Source: an uncultured Draconibacterium sp. | GTDB lineage: Bacteria; Bacteroidota; Bacteroidia; Bacteroidales; Prolixibacteraceae | Direction of reading: 5' to 3' | Assembly (NCBI GenBank): GCA_947492175.1 | Contig: CANLMQ010000001.1 | Location: forward strand, 186,001 to 250,000 | DNA: 64,000 bases | Made by a program: the position numbers and the translations under genes | Shown here: one piece after another, positions 1-9,050 of the stretch | Layout of the letters: every line of letters starts with the position of its first letter | Position numbering within the stretch: the stretch's first letter is position 1 | Notes under the pieces: generated by a model | Told to the model about the DNA's origin: nothing | Database searches by the model: none | The model's input: only the letters and a program-made list of their open reading frames with translations

Positions 1-561
1 AACGTTTCACTTCCATCTTATCAATCTGTGAATTCATAAAAATATGTTTTGTAAAAATTTCTGTTATTTATACGATTTGAAAGTTCTTTGGATTCCGGAA
101 TACTGTCAGCAAATAGAAATACAAAACTAAAATCAGGTTTAAATTGATGCAGACAAATTAAATCCACAACATTTTATAATCGCAATCTATTAACAAGCAA
201 TAAAAAGAGAACCTAAAAAAACCTTGGATAACAAAAGCCATGTGATGGCTTAACACATTTCAGAAAATGCTACGATTGTAGCTAATGCGAAACAGTATCA
301 TCGTCGAGACACTCTGGCATCCCGGGGTAAAAAAATACCGGACATTGATACGATTGAATCATGCCCCAATTTAGAAAAAATAAATGGCACGAAAAATGAC
401 ATTTAAAATGTTTTTGATAAACATAAAAACGGATTACAAATCAAATATCAGCATTTATTCAAGAAAAAAACACCACATTTGGAATATTGAATGAGTGTAT
501 TGAAAATTTAACGATTTGGTGCTGATTACGTACATTCATATAGAAAACAGTTAAACAAGTT
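1..561. other. Gene-free AT-rich stretch at the window edge
   Basis: I see no convincing gene here. The reading frames are short, overlap in several frames and lack family-like composition. The stretch ends directly before the saccharopine dehydrogenase-like gene and presumably holds its promoter, but I could not pick out a clean TTTG-N19/20-TAnnTTTG pair. It may also contain the 3' flank of a gene lying outside the window. Confidence 0.5.
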
Positions 562-1893
562 ATGAAGAAACTACTTTTACTTGGTGCCGGTATGGTAGCC
601 AAACCGATTGCCGAATATATTCTTGAAAATAATATTGAACTAACCATTGCCAGCCGAACAGTATCAAAAGCTGAAAAGCTGATCAACAAGCATCCAAACG
701 GGAAAGCTGTATCATGGACTACTGATGACCTGGAAACGCTGGACAAGATGATTTCCAGTCACGACCTAACCGTAAGTTTATTGCCCTATTCCCACCATGT
801 TACTGTAGCCAAGCTGTGCCTAAAACACAAAAAAAACATGGTAACCACATCATATGTTTCTGATGAAATGAAAGCACTGGATGTGGAGGCCAAAGAAGCA
901 GGAATAATTCTGCTTAATGAAATTGGTGTTGATCCTGGATTTGATCACATGACAGCCATGCGCATTATTAATAAAATAAAGAGTAGTGGTGGAAAAATCA
1001 AAGAATTCTATTCGCTTTGTGGTGCCCTGGCGGCTCCCGAGCACGCCGACAATCCTTTTAAATACAAATTTTCGTGGTCGCCCAAAGGTGTTATCATGGC
1101 CGGGAATAACGGTGCTAAGTTCAAAAAAGATGGTAAAATAGTTGAAATTCAAACAGAGAATCTTTTTAAAAATCCGTTAAAAATTGATTTCCCGGAAATT
1201 GGGACAATGGAAGTTTATCCAAACCGCGACTCGCTGGCTTACGTTAACATGTACAACATACCCAACGTAGAAACCATGTATCGCGGTACATTTCGTTATC
1301 CTAACTGGTGTGAAATAATGGATGCTTTAAAAGCACTTGGATTAACAACTTACGACAAGGTTAGTTTCAAAAACAAAACGTATCGAAAAATAATGGCGCG
1401 CCAGTTAAATCTGTATCCTGCCAATGTTAAAGAAAAAACGGCTGAACGACTTAATATCGGAATCGACAGCCCTGCAATTGTAGCTATGGAATGGTTAGGT
1501 CTTTTCGACGATGTACTTGTTCCTTTTGATGAAGGTTCAAATTTCGATTTACTTTCAGATTTGATGCTTCGAAAAATGATGCTGCCTGAAGGTGCGTGCG
1601 ACATGGTAATTATGTTGCACTCTTTCCTGATTGAAAAGGCTGATGGAAAAACCGAGCTTATAAAATCGAGGCTCCTTGATTTTGCTACAAAAGAAAATAC
1701 ATCGATTGCGCGAACTGTTGCATTGCCGGCAGCCATTGCTGCTAAAATGATTTTAGACGGGCAAATCACCGAACCCGGAGTGCAAATACCAATTTCAGAA
1801 ACCATTTACGAACCGGTTTTAAACGAACTCGAAAAAATGGGAATTGCCATGGTTGAAGAATGGGGTTTGCCTGAAGAAGAAAAGTTGGGATAA
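562..1893 (+). CDS. Saccharopine dehydrogenase-like NAD(P)-binding protein
   Basis: This 443-residue protein starts with a Rossmann dinucleotide-binding loop (LLLLGAGMVAKP, residues 4-15), followed by a beta-alpha fold and the long C-terminal catalytic domain typical of saccharopine dehydrogenase/reductase. The segment around residues 115-130 (NEIGVDPGFDHM) is a conserved block of that family. Members catalyse NAD(P)-dependent interconversion of saccharopine and an amino acid plus aldehyde or keto acid in lysine metabolism; in bacteria some act in carboxynorspermidine or other opine-like chemistry, so the substrate is not certain. The ATG follows a short AT-rich leader, and no operon partner is obvious because the next gene starts 107 bases later and is unrelated. 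Confidence 0.85.
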   Translation: MKKLLLLGAGMVAKPIAEYILENNIELTIASRTVSKAEKLINKHPNGKAVSWTTDDLETLDKMISSHDLTVSLLPYSHHVTVAKLCLKHKKNMVTTSYVSDEMKALDVEAKEAGIILLNEIGVDPGFDHMTAMRIINKIKSSGGKIKEFYSLCGALAAPEHADNPFKYKFSWSPKGVIMAGNNGAKFKKDGKIVEIQTENLFKNPLKIDFPEIGTMEVYPNRDSLAYVNMYNIPNVETMYRGTFRYPNWCEIMDALKALGLTTYDKVSFKNKTYRKIMARQLNLYPANVKEKTAERLNIGIDSPAIVAMEWLGLFDDVLVPFDEGSNFDLLSDLMLRKMMLPEGACDMVIMLHSFLIEKADGKTELIKSRLLDFATKENTSIARTVALPAAIAAKMILDGQITEPGVQIPISETIYEPVLNELEKMGIAMVEEWGLPEEEKLG

Positions 1894-2000
1894 ATAACAA
1901 CCAATAAATCTCTTATACAAATGCAAACAGAAGAATAACAAGCAGAACTTCTTCGGTCGATTATAAATTTTCGTATTTTGTCCGTTTAAATAAAACCCAT

Positions 2001-3032
2001 ATGGATACAGCAAAAAAAATCTATGTTCTCCTTATAGTTATTACCGTTGTGGTTATTTGCATTTATGCACAATCCATAATAATTCCATTTATTTTAGCCA
2101 TCCTTTTCTGGTTTTTAATCCGGGTAATCAAAAAGCTTTTATCAAGAGTAAAATTTATCGGAAAACTTCCGACATGGATACTCACCATATCATCAACAAT
2201 TGTTTTACTCGGATTTTTGGTATTTACCGGCACCATGATTTCGGCCAATATTGCCGACCTTTCAAAAACCTTACCCGAATACCAGGCCAACGTACATAAA
2301 ATGACTGCTGCCATCGATCAGCAGTTTGATATTGACCTGATGTCGATGCTGGGCGATTTTGCCAAAGATTTAAACTTTGGAAGTCTGCTATCATCCTTAT
2401 TATCTACGTTAACCGGGCTGTTTGGAAATACCTTTACGGTTCTTTTATACCTTCTCTTTTTACTTTTGGAAGAACCCATTTTTCCAAAAAAGCTAAAAGC
2501 CATGTATCCAGAAAAGCAACGTTACGACCATGTAAATGCCATGGTAAATAAAATAGATCATTCCATTGGTAACTATGTAGCTTTAAAATCACTTACAAGT
2601 TTATTAACAGGCGTTCTTAGCTTTTTTGCCCTGTTGCTTATCGGTATCGACGCCCCTATTTTCTGGGCATTTCTAATCTTTATACTAAACTTTATCCCAA
2701 CCATCGGTTCTCTGATTGCCACTGTCTTTCCGGCGCTGTTTGCCGTACTTCAGTTTGGTGAATTTACGCCCGGGATTCTGGTATTGTCAATAGTGGGAGC
2801 AATTCAGCTCGTAGTAGGAAACATAATCGAGCCCCGCCTAATGGGAAACACCCTGAATATAAGCCCGCTTGTAGTTTTTCTAACATTGGCAATCTGGGGA
2901 GTAATATGGGGAATTTCCGGAATGCTGCTGAGTGTACCAATAACCGTAATTTTAATCATCATTATGTCTGAAGTTCCTGAAACCAGGCCTTTTGCCATTT
3001 TACTCAGCCAACGCGGGAAACTCAACAAATAA
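2001..3032 (+). CDS. AI-2E family transporter (PerM/YdiK-like membrane protein)
   Basis: A 343-residue polytopic membrane protein. Two hydrophobic segments at the N-terminus (about 7-40) are followed by a long middle amphipathic region (about 85-130) and a C-terminal cluster of hydrophobic helices. The block FILNFIPTIGSLIATVFPAL and the later GNIIEPRLMG are the signature motifs of the AI-2E/PerM family. These inner-membrane proteins are annotated as exporters of small molecules, in some cases Na+/H+ antiport, but the true substrate is usually unknown and I would not assume autoinducer-2. It has its own start and sits between two unrelated genes in the same direction. Confidence 0.88.
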   Translation: MDTAKKIYVLLIVITVVVICIYAQSIIIPFILAILFWFLIRVIKKLLSRVKFIGKLPTWILTISSTIVLLGFLVFTGTMISANIADLSKTLPEYQANVHKMTAAIDQQFDIDLMSMLGDFAKDLNFGSLLSSLLSTLTGLFGNTFTVLLYLLFLLLEEPIFPKKLKAMYPEKQRYDHVNAMVNKIDHSIGNYVALKSLTSLLTGVLSFFALLLIGIDAPIFWAFLIFILNFIPTIGSLIATVFPALFAVLQFGEFTPGILVLSIVGAIQLVVGNIIEPRLMGNTLNISPLVVFLTLAIWGVIWGISGMLLSVPITVILIIIMSEVPETRPFAILLSQRGKLNK

Positions 3033-3085
3033 TTTCAGAACAAAACCACAGTTAAGAATATTACATAGATAAATATTGAATTATC

Positions 3086-4540
3086 ATGAATAAATTAAGT
3101 ACTCTAACACCCCAGCCCCTGTTTAATTATTTCGAAGATATATGCCAGGTACCACGCCCTTCGAAAAAAGAGGAAAAAATAAGAAAGTTTTTACTCGACT
3201 TTGCAGAAGCAAATAACCTGGAAGCCAAAACTGATAAAATTGGCAATGTACTGATCCTAAAACCGGCCACTCCGGGAATGGAAACAGCACCCACCGTTAT
3301 TTTACAAACTCACATGGACATGGTTTGTGAAAAAAATTCGGATAAGGTTTTTGATTTCGACAACGATGCCATTGAACCCCGAATTGTTGATGGCTGGGTA
3401 AAAGCAAACGGAACAACCTTAGGAGCCGACTGTGGAATTGGAATTGCAGCACAAATGGCAGTTCTAACTTCAACCGACTTAAAACACGGAGCCATAGAAT
3501 GTTTAATTACAGTTGACGAAGAAACGGGATTAACCGGTGCTTTTGCTTTACAGCCGGGATTTCTGTCTGGTACAGTTCTGCTAAACCTTGACTCGGAAGA
3601 CGAAGGCGAAATTTTTATTGGCTGTGCAGGAGGAGTTGACACCCTTGCTTCTTTCGGCTACAAACAAGAAGCTGTACCAGAGAATTCTGCAACTTTACGT
3701 ATTTCGGTAGCCGGATTATTGGGTGGGCATTCAGGCGACGACATTCATAAAAACCGGGGAAATGCCAATAAAATATTAAACCGTTTATTGTGGAATGCTA
3801 CCGCTAAATTTAATGCCCGGGTAGCCGAATTTAACGGGGGAAACCTGCGCAATGCAATTGCCCGTGAAGCTTATGGTATTATTACTGTTCCGGTTTCAGA
3901 AAAAAACAAAACCATTGATGAAATTAAAAAGCTGACCGAAGCACTAAAATTTGAATATGAAATTTCGGAGCCTGGTTTACAAATTGAATGTATTGAAACC
4001 GAAAAGCCAGCTTACGTTATTGATCAAGCCACACAAGAAAGATTGCTAAATGCGATTTACGCCTGTCCACACGGTGTTTTAGAAATGAGCACTCGCATGG
4101 AAGGTATGGTTGAAACATCAACCAATCTTGCGTCAGTTAAATTTATCGACGGAAATAAAATTGAAGTTACCACCAGCCAGCGCAGTGAAATCGAAAGCCG
4201 GAAATATTTTGCAGCTGAGACTGTTGAATCGGTGTTTAAACTGGCCGGTGCCAAAGTAAAACATTCCGACGGTTACCCGGGATGGGCACCCAACCCCAAT
4301 TCAGAGGTTTTAAAAATAACCGTTGAGTCGTACAAAAAACTGTTTGGTGTTGAACCGATTGTTCGTTCGATACACGCAGGTTTGGAATGTGGCCTTTTCC
4401 TTGAAAAATACCCACAGCTCGATATGGTATCTTTTGGACCGACCATTCGCGGGGCACACTCACCCGACGAACGTTTGGACATTGCCACAACCGAAAAGTT
4501 CTGGAAACATCTGGAAGACGTTTTGGCTAATATAAAATAG
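3086..4540 (+). CDS. pepD: Aminoacyl-histidine dipeptidase (cytosol non-specific dipeptidase)
   Basis: A 484-residue M20-family metallopeptidase of usual PepD length. Visible zinc-site motifs include HMDMVCEK (His-x-Asp), GADCGIGIA (bridging Asp), DEETGLTGA (catalytic and metal Glu), LDSED and, near the C-terminus, GAHSPDERL with the last His ligand. It hydrolyses Xaa-His and many other dipeptides in the cytoplasm. The gene is preceded by a 53-base gap and followed by a clear intrinsic terminator, so it may be transcribed alone or with the permease upstream. No signal peptide is seen. Confidence 0.95.
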   Translation: MNKLSTLTPQPLFNYFEDICQVPRPSKKEEKIRKFLLDFAEANNLEAKTDKIGNVLILKPATPGMETAPTVILQTHMDMVCEKNSDKVFDFDNDAIEPRIVDGWVKANGTTLGADCGIGIAAQMAVLTSTDLKHGAIECLITVDEETGLTGAFALQPGFLSGTVLLNLDSEDEGEIFIGCAGGVDTLASFGYKQEAVPENSATLRISVAGLLGGHSGDDIHKNRGNANKILNRLLWNATAKFNARVAEFNGGNLRNAIAREAYGIITVPVSEKNKTIDEIKKLTEALKFEYEISEPGLQIECIETEKPAYVIDQATQERLLNAIYACPHGVLEMSTRMEGMVETSTNLASVKFIDGNKIEVTTSQRSEIESRKYFAAETVESVFKLAGAKVKHSDGYPGWAPNPNSEVLKITVESYKKLFGVEPIVRSIHAGLECGLFLEKYPQLDMVSFGPTIRGAHSPDERLDIATTEKFWKHLEDVLANIK

Positions 4541-4555
4541 TTTGAAGCTACAGGA

Positions 4556-4598
4556 AAAACCCTGATGATTGTATAAAACTCATCAGGGTTTTCTTTTC
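4556..4598 (+). terminator. Intrinsic terminator after pepD
   Basis: A perfect stem of 10 or more pairs (arms AAACCCTGATGA and TCATCAGGGTTT) with a short loop is followed by a T-rich tract. It lies 16 bases after the pepD stop codon. Confidence 0.85.
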
Positions 4599-4763
4599 TC
4601 AATGAAGTTGTTTAAAGTTAAAGAGGAATTTCGAGAGGGGCATATTGATTTCATTGGCAAAGCTCCATTTTTTTTTCATAGCCAAAGCTATGGAAGAAAA
4701 ATTAGCTGAAGTCCAATGGAATCAAGATGGTAATCGCAGTTTTCAATTTAACTTTTGACAACT

Positions 4764-5948
4764 TCAATTATAATAAAAATACCTCAGCACGCATTTTCTC
4801 CCCGTACTTTCCGGATTTTTCTCTTCGCTTAAACGAATTTGAATGGTGTGTTTCCGGTTTTTCAAGCCACTTTCTAATGTAAAATACCAGGGCAAATACA
4901 AATTACTGCTCCATTGGGTAAATAAATCCTGCTTCTGCCACGGCTGATCGTCAATACTGTATTCAATAATACCGGCATCAGGTCCGGCAGCAACTGCAAT
5001 TCCAACAGCGTTTCCTTTAAATTGAAATTTGATAATCTTGCCCGGGTACTCGCCAACCAACATCGGAACATTTGTATAATTTGGTCTTGTTCCTTTCCCA
5101 TTGTCCGGTTGCCAGTTTTTTACAAACTCCCAACCTTTTATTGATTTGGGCGGATTTGGAAGAATCAATTTCCCATCATCATAGCAAAATGCATCCAGCG
5201 GTTCCGGCATTTCTTTATTTGCTAAAGTCTGAGCTGATAAATCCTTATTGAATTCATCTTCTAAAAACCTGATAATTGACCTTGCATAAACTCCCTGCCC
5301 AAATGGCGAAGGATGAAGATTCACAAAATCGTTTTCCCAATCAAACTCCCCTTTGTCTATTCTATTGGTTACTTCTTTGGCCAGATTTATTGTAGAGATA
5401 TTGTAATGATTTGCCACTTTTTCGTGTTGTTGAATAACAACAGGGACTTTCCCCTCACGGTATTCCTGCATCTTTCCCGGATCGACAAAATGCATAATTA
5501 CAATGTCGCATCTTGGATTGGTACTTCGCGCATGCCGCACAATTCCCTCCATTCCTCGAATCATTTCAACTGTTGTCCGGCCATTTGTATCATCGTTAAC
5601 AGCAGCTTCTTCGAAAAGCAAATCCACCGGACCGTTTTTTAAAACGTCGCGTTCAAAACGAAAAGCCGCAGGCGTTGACCCCATACTTGGAATGCCGGCT
5701 GCAATAAATTCAAATTCCGTTTCAGGAAATTTATCTTCCAGATAATTACAAACCGAATCGCGCCATCCCGGATTAAAAGTTATCGAACCACCTAAAAAGG
5801 CCACTCTCCCCTTTTTTTCATTCTGAAATTTCAACCAGGAGTTTTTCAATGCTTCCCGATGCGTATGAAATTCGGCAGAATTTAAATTTTGCCCCACAGA
5901 AACATGTGCAACAAAAACAAATATCAAAAACGGAATTATTCTTTTCAT
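4764..5948 (-). CDS. Secreted SGNH/GDSL-type hydrolase with C-terminal accessory domain
   Basis: A 394-residue exported protein. Residues 1-19 form a signal peptide (MKRIIPFLIFVFVAHVSVGQ). The SGNH fold follows: block I is AFLGGSITFN with the nucleophile Ser in GGS, a block III-like EAAVNDDTNG, and the block V-like NLHPSPFGQG with the catalytic His. The last 140 or so residues form a beta-rich domain, probably carbohydrate-binding or the jelly-roll seen in two-domain sugar esterases. The likely activity is deacetylation of glycans outside the cytoplasm. It ends only 22 bases before the nitroreductase gene start on the same strand, so the two may be co-transcribed. Confidence 0.85.
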   Translation of the reverse strand: MKRIIPFLIFVFVAHVSVGQNLNSAEFHTHREALKNSWLKFQNEKKGRVAFLGGSITFNPGWRDSVCNYLEDKFPETEFEFIAAGIPSMGSTPAAFRFERDVLKNGPVDLLFEEAAVNDDTNGRTTVEMIRGMEGIVRHARSTNPRCDIVIMHFVDPGKMQEYREGKVPVVIQQHEKVANHYNISTINLAKEVTNRIDKGEFDWENDFVNLHPSPFGQGVYARSIIRFLEDEFNKDLSAQTLANKEMPEPLDAFCYDDGKLILPNPPKSIKGWEFVKNWQPDNGKGTRPNYTNVPMLVGEYPGKIIKFQFKGNAVGIAVAAGPDAGIIEYSIDDQPWQKQDLFTQWSSNLYLPWYFTLESGLKNRKHTIQIRLSEEKNPESTGRKCVLRYFYYN

Positions 5949-5970
5949 CTTGTAAACTTTAAACTGTGAA

Positions 5971-6543
5971 CTACTTCCACTCCACTTTCCCCACCAAATC
6001 GCTCCTTCCCGGCGAAGGATAATCCATTAAAACTTCCCCCAGGTAGAAAAATCCCAAACATTTTTGTCCGGGTTGTATTTCCAGAATTTCATCAAACAAT
6101 TCGATAAAACCCGGAGTTGCCCAAAAAGCACCAAGTTTCATCTCGGTGGCATGCAACCACATATTTTGGATAGCCATCGAAACAGCTGCCGTTTCTTCCC
6201 ATTCGGGCAAACGTTGCGCCGGATCGCGCTGTAACACAATGGCAATTGCTACCGGAACACGTTCCAAAGTAGATTTAAATTTCTCCACTTTCTCGGGAGC
6301 CACCGGATAACCTTCAGCTTGTTTTGATTTAAGTATAGAATAAGCGTCTGTTGCAAGTTTTGTTTTTGCTTCGCCACGATAAACTTTAAAACGCCATGGT
6401 TCTGTTTTTTTATGGTTTGGAGCCCATCTTGCACTTTCCAAAAGCTCATATATAACTTCTTTCTTAATTTCCTTTTTGGTAAATAAACGGGGAGGTGTTG
6501 CCCTTCTGTTTTTTATAATATCTGAAATAGTTGGATTGCCCAT
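5971..6543 (-). CDS. Nitroreductase family protein (YdjA-like)
   Basis: A 190-residue single-domain flavoprotein. The N-terminal IIKNRRATPPRLF motif carries the Arg pair that binds FMN phosphate, SARWAPNHKKTEPWRF is the conserved family block, and GAFWATPGF lies in the flavin pocket. Length matches small YdjA-type nitroreductases, which form dimers with FMN and reduce nitro compounds or quinone-like substrates using NAD(P)H. The physiological substrate cannot be told from sequence. It lies immediately upstream, in transcription, of the SGNH hydrolase. Confidence 0.9.
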   Translation of the reverse strand: MGNPTISDIIKNRRATPPRLFTKKEIKKEVIYELLESARWAPNHKKTEPWRFKVYRGEAKTKLATDAYSILKSKQAEGYPVAPEKVEKFKSTLERVPVAIAIVLQRDPAQRLPEWEETAAVSMAIQNMWLHATEMKLGAFWATPGFIELFDEILEIQPGQKCLGFFYLGEVLMDYPSPGRSDLVGKVEWK

Positions 6544-6656
6544 AATTTATAAAGTTAGTTGAAACCTAAGAAACGTACTATACGCTAAAAAGTTGAAGCT
6601 AAAGTTAATAATGATTGACAAAACCGAATCATAAAAATCTATCTTCCAACATTTGA

Positions 6657-7955
6657 CTATGGCAAATCTTCAAATTTAATAACAGGTGCAGTGCCTCCAC
6701 TTTCTCTTTCAAAATAAGAACCAATTGCAGTGGTCTCACTAAAAAATCCGCAATTCTTTAAGAAGAATTGATCTCCGTCAGCACCTCCGGCATAATCCAT
6801 TCGCGATTCCTTTCGGGCTGTTGCATCTGCCGTGAATTTTATTTTAGTAAGCTCCACCCACTCGTTGTTGGTGGTGAAAATCCACTGATTCGAAAAATTT
6901 CCCAAACGGGCAATGTTTCCTGTTTCAGTATAAAAGTTTTCAAGAAAAGAATACAAATGAGTTAAATAGGTATTTGTTTTTGGACGGCTAAAACTGGCTA
7001 TCAATTTCCATTCATTTACTTCCGGAGCAAAAAACCAGGCTGTAAAATCGGTAAAATTATTCCCGGCAGGCACTCCTTTTAACAAGAATTTATAGGAGGT
7101 ACCAGTCTTCCACATAAATTTATAATAACTCTGTCCGCCAGAGCCTTCGTTGCCAAATTCTCCGGTGTAAACTCCCTCTCCTTTTTTTAGCAGTTTTATT
7201 CGTTGATCTTCCGGAATTTCATTGGGATCATCTGTAGTGTAAGGACTCCAAACCGAGAACAAAACACGACGTTCGTCTGCGGCATTTACCTGCATGCCAA
7301 AATACCCTTGCCCAAAACCATTGGCCATAAAATACGAACCAAGCACATCATTGCCTTCAGGAACATTAATTTCGTTATAAAAATAGACTACATCTCCTGA
7401 GTTTTGCGGAACCTGAAAGTTTAAGTGTACCGAAGGTCCTCGCCTGCCCCAATAAAAGTCTTCTTTGGCAAACCAAACTTTTCCGGTTGTGGCTTCACCA
7501 CCGATCAAAACATTTTGAATAGCAGGAAAAAATGCTCCGCCTTTTTCAATCCCTTCCACTTCAATATACTGATAACCAGCTTCATGAATATCGAAACGGC
7601 CAACCTCTGTAGTATCATAAGTTGCGCTGTTAACTTCAATAATTTTCGACTTCCCGTTTAAGGTTACTTTAATTTCGGAAGCAGCAACAGATTTGGCAAT
7701 TAAACCAATATCGAGTTTACCCGTTTTTTCTGTTTTAAAATACGTTCTGATCTTCGTATCAGTGGAAGTCCAGTTTTTTATTCCTTCCTCACCGATCACC
7801 TCTCGTGTTTTATCTACATTATCAACTACCCAGCTGTTCCCAACCGTCGGTATCGAAAATGCAAACTGAAGATCATCACTTAAATCATCGCCTGTATTTC
7901 TACAACCTGCTGTTAAAAGCAGTAGTATAAACAAGCCGAAGAACAAATTTTTCAT
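6657..7955 (-). CDS. DUF3472 domain lipoprotein
   Basis: A 432-residue protein with a lipoprotein signal peptide (hydrophobic residues 4-17, then TAGCRN, Cys18). Residues about 30-150 look like a DUF5077-type beta domain; residues 160-430 match DUF3472, with the Tyr/Trp-rich segment SVHLNFQVPQ, the DVVYFYNEINVPEG block and the repeated FYTETGN-like turns. DUF3472 proteins are common surface lipoproteins in polysaccharide-degrading Bacteroidota and probably bind or act on glycans, but no activity is established that I can name. Transcribed alone, downstream of endonuclease III on the same strand. Confidence 0.75.
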   Translation of the reverse strand: MKNLFFGLFILLLLTAGCRNTGDDLSDDLQFAFSIPTVGNSWVVDNVDKTREVIGEEGIKNWTSTDTKIRTYFKTEKTGKLDIGLIAKSVAASEIKVTLNGKSKIIEVNSATYDTTEVGRFDIHEAGYQYIEVEGIEKGGAFFPAIQNVLIGGEATTGKVWFAKEDFYWGRRGPSVHLNFQVPQNSGDVVYFYNEINVPEGNDVLGSYFMANGFGQGYFGMQVNAADERRVLFSVWSPYTTDDPNEIPEDQRIKLLKKGEGVYTGEFGNEGSGGQSYYKFMWKTGTSYKFLLKGVPAGNNFTDFTAWFFAPEVNEWKLIASFSRPKTNTYLTHLYSFLENFYTETGNIARLGNFSNQWIFTTNNEWVELTKIKFTADATARKESRMDYAGGADGDQFFLKNCGFFSETTAIGSYFERESGGTAPVIKFEDLP

Positions 7956-8092
7956 GTGTTTTATTATTTATTTAATTTGAAAATAAGAACATATAATTTT
8001 CGCATTCTTATGCCGGCCTCACTTTTGAAACCAGCTCAATCACTCAATATCTCCTGAATTTCTTAGGCTAAAAATCGATGCTCTGACAGTAC

Positions 8093-8746
8093 TTATTTTG
8101 TGGTTCCTGTAACTTCTTTTTTGTAATACTTGCAAACCTCTGTTAATCCACACTTATTACATTTGGGCTTACGCGCAATACAGGTGTAGCGTCCGTGTAA
8201 AATTAACCAGTGATGTGCCTTTGGTACCAGCTCTTCAGGAATGTATTTCATTAACTGTTGTTCGGTAGCCAGTGGAGTTTTTGCATTTGTGCTTAAGCCA
8301 ATACGGGCAGCCACCCGAAATACATGCGTATCAACAGCCAAAGCCGGTTTGTTGAATACTACCGATGCAATTACATTTGCCGTTTTTCGCCCTACTCCCG
8401 GGAGTTTTTGCAAATCGTCAACATCGCCCGGCACCTCACCATCGAACAATTCCAATAATTTTTGAGACATTCCAACCAGATGTTTTGCTTTGTTATTCGG
8501 GTACGAGCAACTTTTTATATAATCAAAAACCTCTGCAGGATCAACCTCTGCCATTTTTTCCGGAGTAGGAAATCTTTTTAATAAATCAGGAGTAATCTGA
8601 TTCACGCGTTTATCGGTACACTGTGCCGATAAAATCACTGCCACAATCAGCTCAAAAGGATTTCCATAGTCTAATTCAGTTTCCGCAACCGGCATAGTTT
8701 CCTCGAAATATTGAATTATAAAGTCGAATAATTCCCGTTTCCGCAT
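8093..8746 (-). CDS. nth: Endonuclease III (DNA glycosylase/AP lyase)
   Basis: A 217-residue protein of normal Nth length. The helix-hairpin-helix LPGVGRKTANV contains the catalytic Lys, AVDTHVFRV carries the catalytic Asp, and the C-terminal C-x6-C-x2-C-x5-C pattern (CIARKPKCNKCGLTEVC) binds the 4Fe-4S cluster. It excises oxidised pyrimidines and cuts abasic sites in base-excision repair. An open frame continues 38 codons upstream to 8860, but that extension is low-complexity and not family-like, so I start at MRKRELF. Confidence 0.95.
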   Translation of the reverse strand: MRKRELFDFIIQYFEETMPVAETELDYGNPFELIVAVILSAQCTDKRVNQITPDLLKRFPTPEKMAEVDPAEVFDYIKSCSYPNNKAKHLVGMSQKLLELFDGEVPGDVDDLQKLPGVGRKTANVIASVVFNKPALAVDTHVFRVAARIGLSTNAKTPLATEQQLMKYIPEELVPKAHHWLILHGRYTCIARKPKCNKCGLTEVCKYYKKEVTGTTK

Positions 8747-8897
8747 AACATTTAAATTTTTTCCGAAAATAATTGATTTTTTTAAGCGAATGGTGTAACA
8801 AAATCTAATTTTTTGTGTCATATTGAATGTAATGCTTAAAGCATCATTTCTCCCCTTCATAGAAATGGTTTTAAGTTATTAAATTAAACAGACGTAT

Positions 8898-8929
8898 AAA
8901 AAGCCGGTATTGACCGGCTTTTTTTTATT
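8898..8929. terminator. Bidirectional terminator-like hairpin between divergent genes
   Basis: The arms AAAAGCCGGT and ACCGGCTTTT are separated by a short loop and followed by a long T run in the plus direction. It sits between nth (minus) and the beta-lactamase-like gene (plus), where no transcript is expected to end, so it probably insulates the two. Confidence 0.7.
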
Positions 8930-9050
8930 CAATAAACTGTCTTATTAAAAGCGTGTCGTGAATAAAAAAAGTAATAATAAATAGCTACGACCTGAGAATC
9001 AATCAGATTAATTTTATTTTTGTGAGAAATTCAGAAGGAGATTGATATAG

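Noticed and set aside
1350..1805. Long minus-strand open frame inside the saccharopine dehydrogenase-like gene
   Set aside because: A shadow of the real gene; composition is Ser/Ile-rich without family character. The same applies to other antisense frames over pepD, ABC-F, terminase, protease and ffh.
8747..8860. 38-codon N-terminal extension of endonuclease III
   Set aside because: The extension is not family-like and MRKRELF matches normal Nth length.
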